A stretch of DNA of 64,000 nt from RCIO01 sp965232405 (GCA_965232405.1 OZ246966.1:3038001-3102000), one strand, 5' to 3'. Shown: positions 17,068 through 26,121, counted from the stretch's first letter. Translations and numbers: made by a program. The notes: generated by a model not told the origin, from the sequence alone.

Positions 17068-18918
17068 TTACCCGATCAGGCACGTCTCCGGCATCAGCGG
17101 GCCGCAATCCGTCGCAAGTCCGTCACCGCAGTCTGTCGCCAGCCCGTTGCCGCAGTCGGTGGCGATATCGGGCGTGTCTGCCGACGGGGCAGTCAGGGGG
17201 CTGCCACCGACGAACCATGACGCGTTGATGCCGGTCACACCGATCAGCGATACATAGGTGGTGGGGCCAACGCCCGCCGCGACATCAATGACGGTGCTTG
17301 AGCCTGTCGACTGTGCGCTTGCAAGCACGTTCGCGATGCTGGCACCTGTCGCAAGCAGGATCTGGTCGATGCCGATCTCGAAATCCATCACCGTATCGAT
17401 CTGCCCGTCGGTGACGCCGAAGCGGAAGAGGTCGTTGCCCGACCCGCCCGTCATCGTGTCGGCGCCCTGTTCGCCCGACAGGATGTCGTTGCCCGACCCG
17501 CCTTCCAGAATGTCGTTGCCGTTGCCGGCATCGATGATGTCGTTGCCCGACCCGCCGCGCAGATGGTCCCATCCGTCCTCGCCCACCAGCGTGTCGTCGC
17601 CATCCTCGCCGTCAATCACGTCGCCCTCGATGCCGCCGCGGATGAAATCGTTGCCCGACCCGCCATTGAGGTAGTCATCGCCGTCGTCACCGACGATCGT
17701 GTCGTTGCCCGACTCGCCATAGACCGTGTCCCGGTCGTCGCCGGCATCGATGATGTCGTTGCCCGAGCCGCCGAAGATCGTGTCGCGCCCGGATCCGCCC
17801 CCGAGCAGGTCGTTGCCAGACCCGCCCCTGATCAGATCCCATCCGGCCTCGCCCAGAATGGTGTCGTCGCCGTCGTCGCCGTCGAGCACGTCGCCCTCGA
17901 TGCCGCCGCGGATGAAATCGTTGCCCGCACCGCCGGAGACATAGTCGTCCCCGTCGTCGGCGATCACGTTGTCATTGCCGTTGCCGCCATAGATGACGTC
18001 CGCGTCATCGCCGCCGTCCAGACCGTCATTGCCATCACCGCCCACAAGCGTATCACGCCCCGAACCGCCGCCAAGCAAATCGTCCCCGTCGCCGCCGCCG
18101 ATCGAGTCGTCACCGTCTAGTCCCAATATCGTCTCCGAAAAAGACGTCCCGGTGATCGAGTTCGAAAGGTTGTTGCCATTCACGGTCAAATTGGCCGTGC
18201 CGCGGATGATATTGAATGTCGTCTGTCCGGCCACCATCGTTACCGAGGTTGGTCCACTGTCCTGGTTGCCGTAGATCGCTCGAATGCCATCGATGTCATC
18301 GGATTGAAGCCCGGTCAGCGACGTATTGATAAACGGATTCATGATCGCCAGGTTGGATGTCTCGTGGCTCAGCCCCAGCGCATGGCCTATTTCGTGCAGT
18401 GCCACGAGAAAGAAGTTGGCTTCCGAAAAAAAGGTCGTTTCACCGCTGTCGAATACAATGTCGCCGTTCCACGCGCCTTGCCCTGCGTTGCCTCCGGAGC
18501 TTGGCAGGTAAGCACGCGCCAAAACATTCCCCGGCCCGTCAATGAAGCCGCCGACGATGCGGATATTGGCGCTGGTACCAGAGCCGATATTGCCGCCACC
18601 GTCTTCGATCTGGATGAACTCGATATTGGCAACTGCCGACCAGGCATCGAATGCGCTTTGCAGAACCGACGCGAAGTCAAAGCTTAGGAAAGTTTCCATT
18701 GTTTCGGTAGTGCCCGAGAAGAAGCCACCGAACAGCGAGGTGAGGCCAGCACCTCCCAAGCTCCAGGTCACTGTTCCGCCGCTTGAGCCGAGCGTGCCGC
18801 TGTCTCCCCATTTGCCGCCATTTGTCACAAACGGACCGCGGTCCGAACCTTGTTCGCAAGCTGAGCAGCCACAGACATAGGACCCAGATTCGGCGTGGAG
18901 ATTCGTGTCCATCATCAT
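17068..18918 (-). CDS. Serralysin-like RTX metalloprotease (copy 1)
   Basis: A 616-residue M10B-type zinc protease, predicted to be secreted by the type I system encoded nearby; it lacks a Sec signal peptide. A short N-terminal segment has a Y-x-CGCSAC-E motif (C16, C18, C21). The catalytic domain carries HEIGHALGLSHE (175-186) and a Met-turn in AIMNPF (191-196). Glycine- and aspartate-rich nonapeptide RTX repeats, which bind calcium, run from about residue 263 to 520. After VTGINASWFVGG comes a tail with three ATDCG units ending in CLIG. GAGGTGA precedes the first of three ATGs. From codon 17 before the LLGGGSGRDT repeats onward the DNA matches the copy at 21038-22948. Confidence 0.9.
   Translation of the reverse strand: MMMDTNLHAESGSYVCGCSACEQGSDRGPFVTNGGKWGDSGTLGSSGGTVTWSLGGAGLTSLFGGFFSGTTETMETFLSFDFASVLQSAFDAWSAVANIEFIQIEDGGGNIGSGTSANIRIVGGFIDGPGNVLARAYLPSSGGNAGQGAWNGDIVFDSGETTFFSEANFFLVALHEIGHALGLSHETSNLAIMNPFINTSLTGLQSDDIDGIRAIYGNQDSGPTSVTMVAGQTTFNIIRGTANLTVNGNNLSNSITGTSFSETILGLDGDDSIGGGDGDDLLGGGSGRDTLVGGDGNDGLDGGDDADVIYGGNGNDNVIADDGDDYVSGGAGNDFIRGGIEGDVLDGDDGDDTILGEAGWDLIRGGSGNDLLGGGSGRDTIFGGSGNDIIDAGDDRDTVYGESGNDTIVGDDGDDYLNGGSGNDFIRGGIEGDVIDGEDGDDTLVGEDGWDHLRGGSGNDIIDAGNGNDILEGGSGNDILSGEQGADTMTGGSGNDLFRFGVTDGQIDTVMDFEIGIDQILLATGASIANVLASAQSTGSSTVIDVAAGVGPTTYVSLIGVTGINASWFVGGSPLTAPSADTPDIATDCGNGLATDCGDGLATDCGPLMPETCLIG
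17072..18097. repeat. 1,026-bp direct repeat, copy A
   Basis: Reads as identical base for base with 21042-22067 (offset 3,970). It covers the RTX and tail coding part of protease copy 1. Identity stops abruptly on both sides: just before the stop codon (TAA here, TAG in the other copy) and within the first RTX repeats. This points to recent gene conversion or a recent duplication. Confidence 0.95.
17098..17163 (-). repeat. 24-base tandem units encoding ATDCG(N/D)GL
   Basis: Three in-frame units encode ATDCGNGL, ATDCGDGL and ATDCGPL at the extreme C-terminus of protease copy 1; the same units occur in copy 2 at 21068-21133. The third RTX protein has a shorter version with ATDCGDGL and AIDCGLL. 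They lie after the region where a type I secretion signal normally ends. Confidence 0.85.
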
Positions 18919-19127
18919 TTCGAAATCACCTCAAAATAAGTACGCCCCGTCTGTAGAATACAAAATAGTTCAGGGTCGTTCCACAACCGATCTCCTTTCG
19001 GGGATATTGGAGTTGCTGGCGCTGGAACACCCCCGGCCGAGGCAAGGGAGGGAGATCTCCTCGTTGGGTTCAGGCATCAAACTTCTCCGGCCATCTTGAC
19101 GCAGGAGCACAGTGCTGGTTCAGGTGC

Positions 19128-20906
19128 CTACCCGATCAGGCATGTCTCCGGCATCAGCAGGCCGCAATCGATTGCCAGCCCGTCACCGCAGTCGGTGGCG
19201 ATGTCGGGCGTGTTAGCCAAGGGGTCAATGTGCGGGCTGCCGCCGACGAACCATGACGCGTTGATGCCGGTCACCCCGATCAGGGACACATATGTGGTCG
19301 GGCCCACGCCAGCCGCGATGTCGATGATCGTGCTGCCGCCGTCGGTGGTCTGGGCCGAGGCCAGGACATTGCCGACGCTGGCGGCGGTCGCTAGCAGGAT
19401 CTGGTCGATCCCGATCTCGAAATCCAGAACCGTGTCGGTCATCCCGTCGGCAACGCCGAAGCGGAAGAGGTCGGCGCCTGATCCGCCGGACATGGCGTCG
19501 GACCCCCCTTCGCCGGAAAGGACGTCGTTGCCCGAACCACCCTCCAGGACATCGTTGCCGGCCCCGGCATCGAGTACATCGTTGCCCGACCCGCCGCGCA
19601 GATGGTCCCATCCATCCTCGCCCACCAGCGTGTCGTCGCCTTGGCCACCGTCAAGCACGTCGCCTTCTGCACCGCCGCGGATGAAGTCGTTGCCCGTGCC
19701 ACCGCTGAGATAATCGTCGCCAGCATCGCCAACGATCGTGTCGTTGCCCGCCTCGCCGAAAACCCTGTCGCTGCCGGCGCCCGCGTCCAGCCCGTCATTG
19801 CCGTCGCCGCCCAGGATCAGATCGTTGCCCGCATTACCGCCGATCAGGTCGTTGCCGCCGCGGCCTTCCAGCAGGTCGTTTCCGCCGCCGCCGATAAGCG
19901 TGTTGTTGCCGGAATCGCCTCGTATGATGTCGCCATCGGTGTCGGAGCCAAAAATGTTCTCGATGCTGAAAAACATATGGCCGCTTGCCGAGCCAAGGCT
20001 CAGTCCGCTGGCGAGGTCGATATTCACTGCTGCTGAAGAAATGGTGTAACTGACGCCGTCACTTCCGCCTCCGCCATCAAAAATCACGGGACCCGCGACG
20101 GTCATAAAGAGATCGTTGCCGCCCGGCCCGTTGGTTTCGAGGAAATACAAAAGGTTTGCGAAGTTCAGAATCTCTACGCTTTCCAGCGTATCGGTCCCGT
20201 CCCGAGCAGTAACGCCATCATTGACGGTTATCGTTCCGCCATCGAATTTGGTGATACTGTAATCCGAATAGTTGCCGCGGAAGTAGGCCGTATCCGTTCC
20301 ATTGCCGCCAAGTACGGTATCATCGCCGCCATTGCCCATCAGGTGATCGTTACCGTCGAGACCTGAGAGGCGATTGTCGCCACTGTCGTTTCCGATGATG
20401 GCATTATCGAGCGCGTTGCCGGTTCCCCAGCGATTGTAATCGGACGGAACATTGCGGTAAGCGGGACCGGTGGTGTTGTTTAGCTGGTTTTCACCGAGAA
20501 CAAGATTTTCAACGTTTTCCTTCAGGACGAACTCTCGAAGGACATCTTTTCCGGAAGCGGACGGCGTGTCGCCATACCACGTCTGGTGGTTGGCGATGAC
20601 TGTGTCGATACCTTCACCGCCCGCTTCGACGATGTTCGGCGAATTGCCATGGGGGCTGTAGTTTAGGTGGTAGACGTCGGTTCCCGCGCCGCCTGCCATC
20701 ACTTCGCCGGGGAGAAAAACCATCGAGAAATAGTCGTCCCCGCCCAAGCCGTAGTAATTGGTCACAACTTGGTTGGCGACATCACTCAAGGTGTCATCAC
20801 TGGCCGAACCGGTCATTGTTGTGCCGACAGTGGTAGTGTTTCCGGCCGGGTTGGCGGGCCACCAGCCCGGCAAAAGGCTAACGAACCAAATAGGAAGATT
20901 TGCCAT
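19128..20906 (-). CDS. RTX calcium-binding protein without protease domain
   Basis: A 592-residue protein. The ATG is chosen because GAGG lies eight bases upstream; a longer open frame runs into the neighbouring gene and is ignored. The N-terminus (LPIWFVSLLPGWW) is not a standard Sec signal. Scattered calcium-binding repeats occupy residues about 30-60 and 180-220, and dense GGxGNDxLxGG-type repeats fill about 350-510. There is no zinc-protease motif. The C-terminal part is homologous but not identical to the two flanking proteases and ends in the same cysteine tail (TDCGDGLAIDCG ... CLIG). Probably exported by the adjacent type I system. Function unknown; adhesin or matrix protein is possible. 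Confidence 0.82.
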   Translation of the reverse strand: MANLPIWFVSLLPGWWPANPAGNTTTVGTTMTGSASDDTLSDVANQVVTNYYGLGGDDYFSMVFLPGEVMAGGAGTDVYHLNYSPHGNSPNIVEAGGEGIDTVIANHQTWYGDTPSASGKDVLREFVLKENVENLVLGENQLNNTTGPAYRNVPSDYNRWGTGNALDNAIIGNDSGDNRLSGLDGNDHLMGNGGDDTVLGGNGTDTAYFRGNYSDYSITKFDGGTITVNDGVTARDGTDTLESVEILNFANLLYFLETNGPGGNDLFMTVAGPVIFDGGGGSDGVSYTISSAAVNIDLASGLSLGSASGHMFFSIENIFGSDTDGDIIRGDSGNNTLIGGGGNDLLEGRGGNDLIGGNAGNDLILGGDGNDGLDAGAGSDRVFGEAGNDTIVGDAGDDYLSGGTGNDFIRGGAEGDVLDGGQGDDTLVGEDGWDHLRGGSGNDVLDAGAGNDVLEGGSGNDVLSGEGGSDAMSGGSGADLFRFGVADGMTDTVLDFEIGIDQILLATAASVGNVLASAQTTDGGSTIIDIAAGVGPTTYVSLIGVTGINASWFVGGSPHIDPLANTPDIATDCGDGLAIDCGLLMPETCLIG

Positions 20907-21037
20907 TTCTCTAACCTCGCCAATATCTGGCCGCCATAGTTCTATGGGCGGCCGGTTCAGCAATACGGACCCGTCCGCATTTGCATTGCGATTGGCGTAG
21001 CTTACACCAATTGAGACGATCTGAGGAGTGCTGTCAC

Positions 21038-22948
21038 CTATCCGATCAGGCACGTCTCCGGCATCAGCGGGCCGCAATCCGTCGCAAGTCCGTCACCGCA
21101 GTCTGTCGCCAGCCCGTTGCCGCAGTCGGTGGCGATATCGGGCGTGTCTGCCGACGGGGCAGTCAGGGGGCTGCCACCGACGAACCATGACGCGTTGATG
21201 CCGGTCACACCGATCAGCGATACATAGGTGGTGGGGCCAACGCCCGCCGCGACATCAATGACGGTGCTTGAGCCTGTCGACTGTGCGCTTGCAAGCACGT
21301 TCGCGATGCTGGCACCTGTCGCAAGCAGGATCTGGTCGATGCCGATCTCGAAATCCATCACCGTATCGATCTGCCCGTCGGTGACGCCGAAGCGGAAGAG
21401 GTCGTTGCCCGACCCGCCCGTCATCGTGTCGGCGCCCTGTTCGCCCGACAGGATGTCGTTGCCCGACCCGCCTTCCAGAATGTCGTTGCCGTTGCCGGCA
21501 TCGATGATGTCGTTGCCCGACCCGCCGCGCAGATGGTCCCATCCGTCCTCGCCCACCAGCGTGTCGTCGCCATCCTCGCCGTCAATCACGTCGCCCTCGA
21601 TGCCGCCGCGGATGAAATCGTTGCCCGACCCGCCATTGAGGTAGTCATCGCCGTCGTCACCGACGATCGTGTCGTTGCCCGACTCGCCATAGACCGTGTC
21701 CCGGTCGTCGCCGGCATCGATGATGTCGTTGCCCGAGCCGCCGAAGATCGTGTCGCGCCCGGATCCGCCCCCGAGCAGGTCGTTGCCAGACCCGCCCCTG
21801 ATCAGATCCCATCCGGCCTCGCCCAGAATGGTGTCGTCGCCGTCGTCGCCGTCGAGCACGTCGCCCTCGATGCCGCCGCGGATGAAATCGTTGCCCGCAC
21901 CGCCGGAGACATAGTCGTCCCCGTCGTCGGCGATCACGTTGTCATTGCCGTTGCCGCCATAGATGACGTCCGCGTCATCGCCGCCGTCCAGACCGTCATT
22001 GCCATCACCGCCCACAAGCGTATCACGCCCCGAACCGCCGCCAAGCAAATCGTCCCCGTCGCCGCCGTGAAGACTATCGTTGCCGCCTTGGCCAAGCAGC
22101 GTATCGTTGCCGCCTTCGCCCAGTATGGTTTCGGCCGAATTGGTTCCGTTGATGGTATTCGACATTGAATTTCCAACCACGACCAGATTGGCGGTGCCCT
22201 GCAATACGTTCAGATTCTCCTGCGTCGACGCCATTCTGTAGACGGCATCTCCTCCATCCTGGGCGCCGTAAATTGCCCGCGCGCCATTGATATCATCTGT
22301 CTGCAAGCCCGAAAGCGCGGAATTGAAGAACGGATTCATGAGGGCGAGATTGATCTGCTCGTGGTTCAGGCCAATCGAATGTCCGATCTCGTGTGCAGCG
22401 ACCAGAAAGAAACTCGAAGGCGTCCAGAAGGTCGTCTCCCCGCTATCGAACACCATGTCTCCGCGCGTAGCCGATTGGGACGCGGTTCCACCGGGTCCGG
22501 GGAAAAATGCGCGCGCAAGCACGTTGCTTGGGCCGTCGATAAACCCGCCGACAACCCGGATATCTGCCTCGGAGCCGACGCCGATATTGCCGCCCCCGTC
22601 TTCGATCTGGATGAATTCGATATTGGCGACCGCCGACCATGCATTGAACGCAGTCTGCAGGACGGTTTCGAAACTGAATCCGAGAAACGATCCCAGGGCA
22701 ACCGATGGACCAGTGTAAAAGTTGACACCGGTCGAGTTGAACAGTCCGGCACCTCCAAGGCTCCAGGTAACCACGCCGCCCGCGGTGCCGAGCGTTCCGC
22801 TGTCGCCCCATTTACCGCCTGTGGTTACGAAGTCTTCAGAGCCGTTGTCACCGGAGGTTGGATCGCACGATAGCGGCGTTGGCTCGCAATCTAAACAGCC
22901 GCAGAAATATTCACTGCTATTGGTATGGCCAGACCCACTCAAAAACAT
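21038..22948 (-). CDS. Serralysin-like RTX metalloprotease (copy 2)
   Basis: A 636-residue M10B-type protease. The start is the ATG six bases downstream of GGAGG. It has the same N-terminal Y-x-CGC-x-x-C-E motif as copy 1 (C16, C18, C21, plus a further C28), the zinc motif HEIGHSIGLNHE (186-197) and Met-turn region ALMNPF. The catalytic domains of the two copies are clearly homologous but diverged, whereas the last 342 codons are encoded by identical DNA. The RTX part includes two extra repeat units (LLGQGGNDSLHGG) before the shared block. It is the first RTX gene after the secretion genes, 162 bases downstream of the fusion-protein gene, on the same strand. Confidence 0.9.
   Translation of the reverse strand: MFLSGSGHTNSSEYFCGCLDCEPTPLSCDPTSGDNGSEDFVTTGGKWGDSGTLGTAGGVVTWSLGGAGLFNSTGVNFYTGPSVALGSFLGFSFETVLQTAFNAWSAVANIEFIQIEDGGGNIGVGSEADIRVVGGFIDGPSNVLARAFFPGPGGTASQSATRGDMVFDSGETTFWTPSSFFLVAAHEIGHSIGLNHEQINLALMNPFFNSALSGLQTDDINGARAIYGAQDGGDAVYRMASTQENLNVLQGTANLVVVGNSMSNTINGTNSAETILGEGGNDTLLGQGGNDSLHGGDGDDLLGGGSGRDTLVGGDGNDGLDGGDDADVIYGGNGNDNVIADDGDDYVSGGAGNDFIRGGIEGDVLDGDDGDDTILGEAGWDLIRGGSGNDLLGGGSGRDTIFGGSGNDIIDAGDDRDTVYGESGNDTIVGDDGDDYLNGGSGNDFIRGGIEGDVIDGEDGDDTLVGEDGWDHLRGGSGNDIIDAGNGNDILEGGSGNDILSGEQGADTMTGGSGNDLFRFGVTDGQIDTVMDFEIGIDQILLATGASIANVLASAQSTGSSTVIDVAAGVGPTTYVSLIGVTGINASWFVGGSPLTAPSADTPDIATDCGNGLATDCGDGLATDCGPLMPETCLIG
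21042..22067. repeat. 1,026-bp direct repeat, copy B
   Basis: Partner of 17072-18097 in the same orientation, encoding the RTX and tail part of protease copy 2. The two copies flank the third RTX gene and the catalytic-domain part of copy 1. Confidence 0.95.
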
Positions 22949-23110
22949 GCTCACCCTCCGCACTTTCGGTTTCGATTTACTTGGTAGTTAATACCGGGAG
23001 CTCGGAATTTACAATCGTTGACGCATCGCGGCGGTGGCAATAACGTTGACCGGCAAACAATCACTTCAGTCCTGGCGCATAGAAATCGGCCGAAATGAAC
23101 TGACGAGGGG

Positions 23111-24418
23111 CTAGTCCCCGGTGAAACTTCGCCGGAACGACCTTACGATAGGCTCGGCCAAATACTCGATCATTGTCCGGCTTCCGGTCACAATGTACAC
23201 TTCTGCGGGCATGCCCGCAGTGAGGACAATCGCCTCGCTTTGCGCCTCCATCCTGTTCCGATCGACCTGTACCTTGACGGCATAGTAGGCCTCGCCGGAA
23301 AGCTCATCGCGTACCGTATCCGAAGCGATCTGCACTATCTTTCCGTTCAATGGGGCAGCGTAGCGCTGTTTGTATGGAAGCAGATGAACTTCGGCGCCAA
23401 GCCCGACATGAACGATATCTATATCGGTTGGCAGCAATCTTGTATCGATCAGCAGCGGCTCGTTTGACGGAACGATCTCCATCACTGCCTGACCCGGCCG
23501 AATTACACCGTTCTCGGTTTTGATGTTCAGTGAAACGACGGTCCCGTCCACCGGCGCTCGAACGACCGTTCGCTCCAGTATATCCTGCGCGGCGGTGTTC
23601 TGTTCTGCAAGCTGGGCGATCCTGATATTCAGATCAGTCAGTTCGGTCGAATTTTGTCGATCAAACTCGGTTTCCGCGTTGAGGATTTCGATCTCGGTTG
23701 CCGCAATTTTTTGCTTCGCACTGGCAATTGAAGATCGGACCCGGCCTACGTCGGCCATGAGCCTTGCCTGTTCGCGCGATAGTTCGAGGAGGCGCGATTT
23801 CAGCGCCAATCCCTGCTCGCTCAGTTTCCGCAAACCGACGAGTTCCTCATCCACCAGGCTAAGCTGTATCGTGTTGCCCTCTATCTCAAGATAATGACCG
23901 ACGATTGTCTCATCGAGTTGCGCGATCTGCTGGCGCAGCACATCCAGTCTACCGTTGTGGGCCTTAACCGCTGAGCCGAAGAGCTGCCGCTGTATCGCAA
24001 CAAAATCTGCATATCCTAAATCACTCTCGACTCGTGCCTCGATGTCGGGCGAAAACGTCACTTCCGCAGCCCGGGACTGCAGCGCCAGGAAACGCTCACG
24101 CGTTGCCCTGTCGCGCCACCACTGCAGGCGGGTCCTTTCATAGACTGCTTTTGCCTGGGTTTCTTCAAGCAGCAGAACCGGCTGACCGCTTGTAACGTTC
24201 TCGCCTTCAGAGACCAGGATTTCGCGGACTATCCCACCCTCTAGATGCTGTACGACACGGCGGCTACCCTCCGGACTTACGACGCCCGACGCTATCGCGG
24301 CGCTGGAAAGCGGGGCGAAAGCGGCCCATGCACCGAAGGCTCCCAGAAACAAGACCAAGGCGGCAGACCCCGCAAAAACCGGTGTGGCTATTCGCCTCCA
24401 AAGGGAAACATCTTCCAT
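23111..24418 (-). CDS. prsE: Type I secretion membrane-fusion protein (HlyD/PrsE family)
   Basis: A 435-residue periplasmic adaptor. A single N-terminal membrane segment (about residues 14-36) is followed by a barrel start with VVQHLEGGIVREILVSEG, long coiled-coil helices (about 90-280), and a C-terminal lipoyl/beta-barrel part with VVRAPVDGTVV, typical of HlyD-family adaptors. It would bridge the inner-membrane ABC protein to a TolC-like channel. The ATG shares one base with the stop of the ABC gene; a GTG one codon earlier is also possible. Encoded between the ABC gene and the RTX substrates, on the same strand. No outer-membrane channel gene is in the window. Confidence 0.92.
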   Translation of the reverse strand: MEDVSLWRRIATPVFAGSAALVLFLGAFGAWAAFAPLSSAAIASGVVSPEGSRRVVQHLEGGIVREILVSEGENVTSGQPVLLLEETQAKAVYERTRLQWWRDRATRERFLALQSRAAEVTFSPDIEARVESDLGYADFVAIQRQLFGSAVKAHNGRLDVLRQQIAQLDETIVGHYLEIEGNTIQLSLVDEELVGLRKLSEQGLALKSRLLELSREQARLMADVGRVRSSIASAKQKIAATEIEILNAETEFDRQNSTELTDLNIRIAQLAEQNTAAQDILERTVVRAPVDGTVVSLNIKTENGVIRPGQAVMEIVPSNEPLLIDTRLLPTDIDIVHVGLGAEVHLLPYKQRYAAPLNGKIVQIASDTVRDELSGEAYYAVKVQVDRNRMEAQSEAIVLTAGMPAEVYIVTGSRTMIEYLAEPIVRSFRRSFTGD

Positions 24419-26121
24419 CACAGTGCTTTCTGACTGCCGGGCCCTGCCGCTTCGCGGCCATCGCCCGTCTGGTTTCGAACTAGGTTGAGGTCTTTCAGAA
24501 CACGATCACGCTCGCCGAAGGCAACCAGACGGCCACCACGCAGGACGGACAGCTTGTCCATGGGTTTCAGCAGCGCGGTCCGGTGCGTGACCATAACAAT
24601 CGTGACCTTCTTTTGCTTCAGTTCGTTGATCGCGCGCAGGAGTGCAAATTCCCCATCGACGTCGAGGAACGCATTGGCTTCATCCAGAACAACGAGCTTC
24701 GGTTCGCCATAAACCGCACGTGCCAGAGCGATACGCTGGCGCTGACCACCGCTCAGGAACTGGCCGTTGTCGCCCACCTGGCTATTGTATCCGCCGGGAA
24801 GACCGAGGATCATCTCGTGACACCCCGCGAGCTTGGCGGCGGCTACCACCGTTTCGTCCTCTACCTCCGCAAAGCGTGCAATATTCTGGGCCACTGTTCC
24901 GAAGAAGAGCTCTGAATTTTGGGAAACGAAACCTACCGTCTCGCCCAATTGCCCCGGGTTCCATTGGTCGAACGCCGCACCATCCAGCTTTGCTTGCCCC
25001 GAAGACGGGGAAATCGCGCCCACGATCAATCGGCAAAGTGTCGATTTTCCTGACCCTGATGGCCCAATTATCGCGAGCGCGGCGCCGGCTTCGAGTCCGA
25101 ACGAGACGTTTTCCAGAATGTTGTGGCCTGTCGCTTTCGGCGCATAATACACATCTTCGAGCGCAAGCGCTCCGACAGGCGTGGGCAGTTTCAGATGATC
25201 GGCGCTGTCGGTATGCGTCTCGTCGATCAGCGACTTTAGCCGCCGCCGCGCATCAAGCGCATTCACCATCTGACGCCACGCGCCGATGAACTGCTCCAAG
25301 GGTGCGAGCGCGCGACCAAGAATAATGGAAGAAGCGATCATCGCGCCGGCACTGATTTCAGCGCGTATTACCAGCAGCGCGCCGACGCCCAGAACAGCGA
25401 CCTGCATGGCGATACGCATGCTTTTGGACAGACCCGATATCCTGGCGTTCCGCCTTGCGGCGAGGCCAAAGGCTTGGATTTGTTCGCCGCTGGCCTGTTT
25501 GTGGAGACGGGTGAGCGAGGTCGTCATGCCCATTGCAAGCACGTTGTCGGAACCGCGAACAAATTGAGATGCCTGCGCATCGCTCCGCGTCTGGAGGAGC
25601 GACGCTTTCCTTAGATGCTTTCGCGTGGAGATATCATTGAGAAAGGCCAGCGATAGAAGAACGAGTGCCGAGCCGATCGCAACGAGGCCGAGCCAGGGAT
25701 GCATCATCCAGATCACGAAAATGAAAAATGGCACCCACGGTGCGTCGAACAAAGGCATTACAGACGGCCCGGTCAGAAAGCTGCGCGTGGTCGCCACATC
25801 CGTAAAGATCCCGGTCGGGATCGGCCCGCCATATCTTGAGCGTCTCAGCGCCCCGGCAAATACCTTTGGCCGGGCATTTTCTTCCCACCACCGGGCGATA
25901 CCGACGAGAATTTCCTGCCGAACTGCATCCATGACACCGTAGATGGCGATCGCAAACAACGCGATAAGCGTGAGGTAAAGCAGTGTATCGGTGTTACGGG
26001 TTGCCAGAACCCGGTCATAGACCTGAAGCATGTAAAGCGGCGTAGCGAGAACCAGCATGTTCACCGCGACGCTGAATACGGCGGCGGCAGCCAGACCGTG
26101 TGAAACGCGCAACCGTGGCAT
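24418..26121 (-). CDS. prsD: Type I secretion ABC transporter (PrsD family)
   Basis: A 567-residue half-transporter that powers export of RTX proteins. The transmembrane domain fills about residues 10-285 and lacks an N-terminal C39 peptidase-like domain, as expected for PrtD/PrsD types. The ATPase domain has Walker A GPSGSGKST (353-361), Q-loop Q401, signature LSGGQRQR (456-463), Walker B LVVLDEA (476-482) and H513. The Walker B is followed by NAFLD, where this family usually has PNSNLD-like wording. It is the first gene of the secretion operon and overlaps the fusion-protein gene. Confidence 0.93.
   Translation of the reverse strand: MPRLRVSHGLAAAAVFSVAVNMLVLATPLYMLQVYDRVLATRNTDTLLYLTLIALFAIAIYGVMDAVRQEILVGIARWWEENARPKVFAGALRRSRYGGPIPTGIFTDVATTRSFLTGPSVMPLFDAPWVPFFIFVIWMMHPWLGLVAIGSALVLLSLAFLNDISTRKHLRKASLLQTRSDAQASQFVRGSDNVLAMGMTTSLTRLHKQASGEQIQAFGLAARRNARISGLSKSMRIAMQVAVLGVGALLVIRAEISAGAMIASSIILGRALAPLEQFIGAWRQMVNALDARRRLKSLIDETHTDSADHLKLPTPVGALALEDVYYAPKATGHNILENVSFGLEAGAALAIIGPSGSGKSTLCRLIVGAISPSSGQAKLDGAAFDQWNPGQLGETVGFVSQNSELFFGTVAQNIARFAEVEDETVVAAAKLAGCHEMILGLPGGYNSQVGDNGQFLSGGQRQRIALARAVYGEPKLVVLDEANAFLDVDGEFALLRAINELKQKKVTIVMVTHRTALLKPMDKLSVLRGGRLVAFGERDRVLKDLNLVRNQTGDGREAAGPGSQKAL

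Noticed and set aside
20907..21077. N-terminal extension of the third RTX protein
   Set aside because: It would overlap the end of protease copy 2 and has no Shine-Dalgarno site, whereas the ATG at 20906 has GAGG at good distance.
17400..22100. Regularly spaced short DNA repeats resembling a CRISPR-like array
   Set aside because: The periodicity is that of RTX nonapeptide codons in an open frame; units are degenerate, there are no unique spacers, and no cas genes are present.
17563..22168. Valine/isoleucine-rich open frames on the plus strand opposite the RTX repeats
   Set aside because: They are by-products of translating the regular glycine-aspartate codons in reverse; the pattern follows the RTX unit length.
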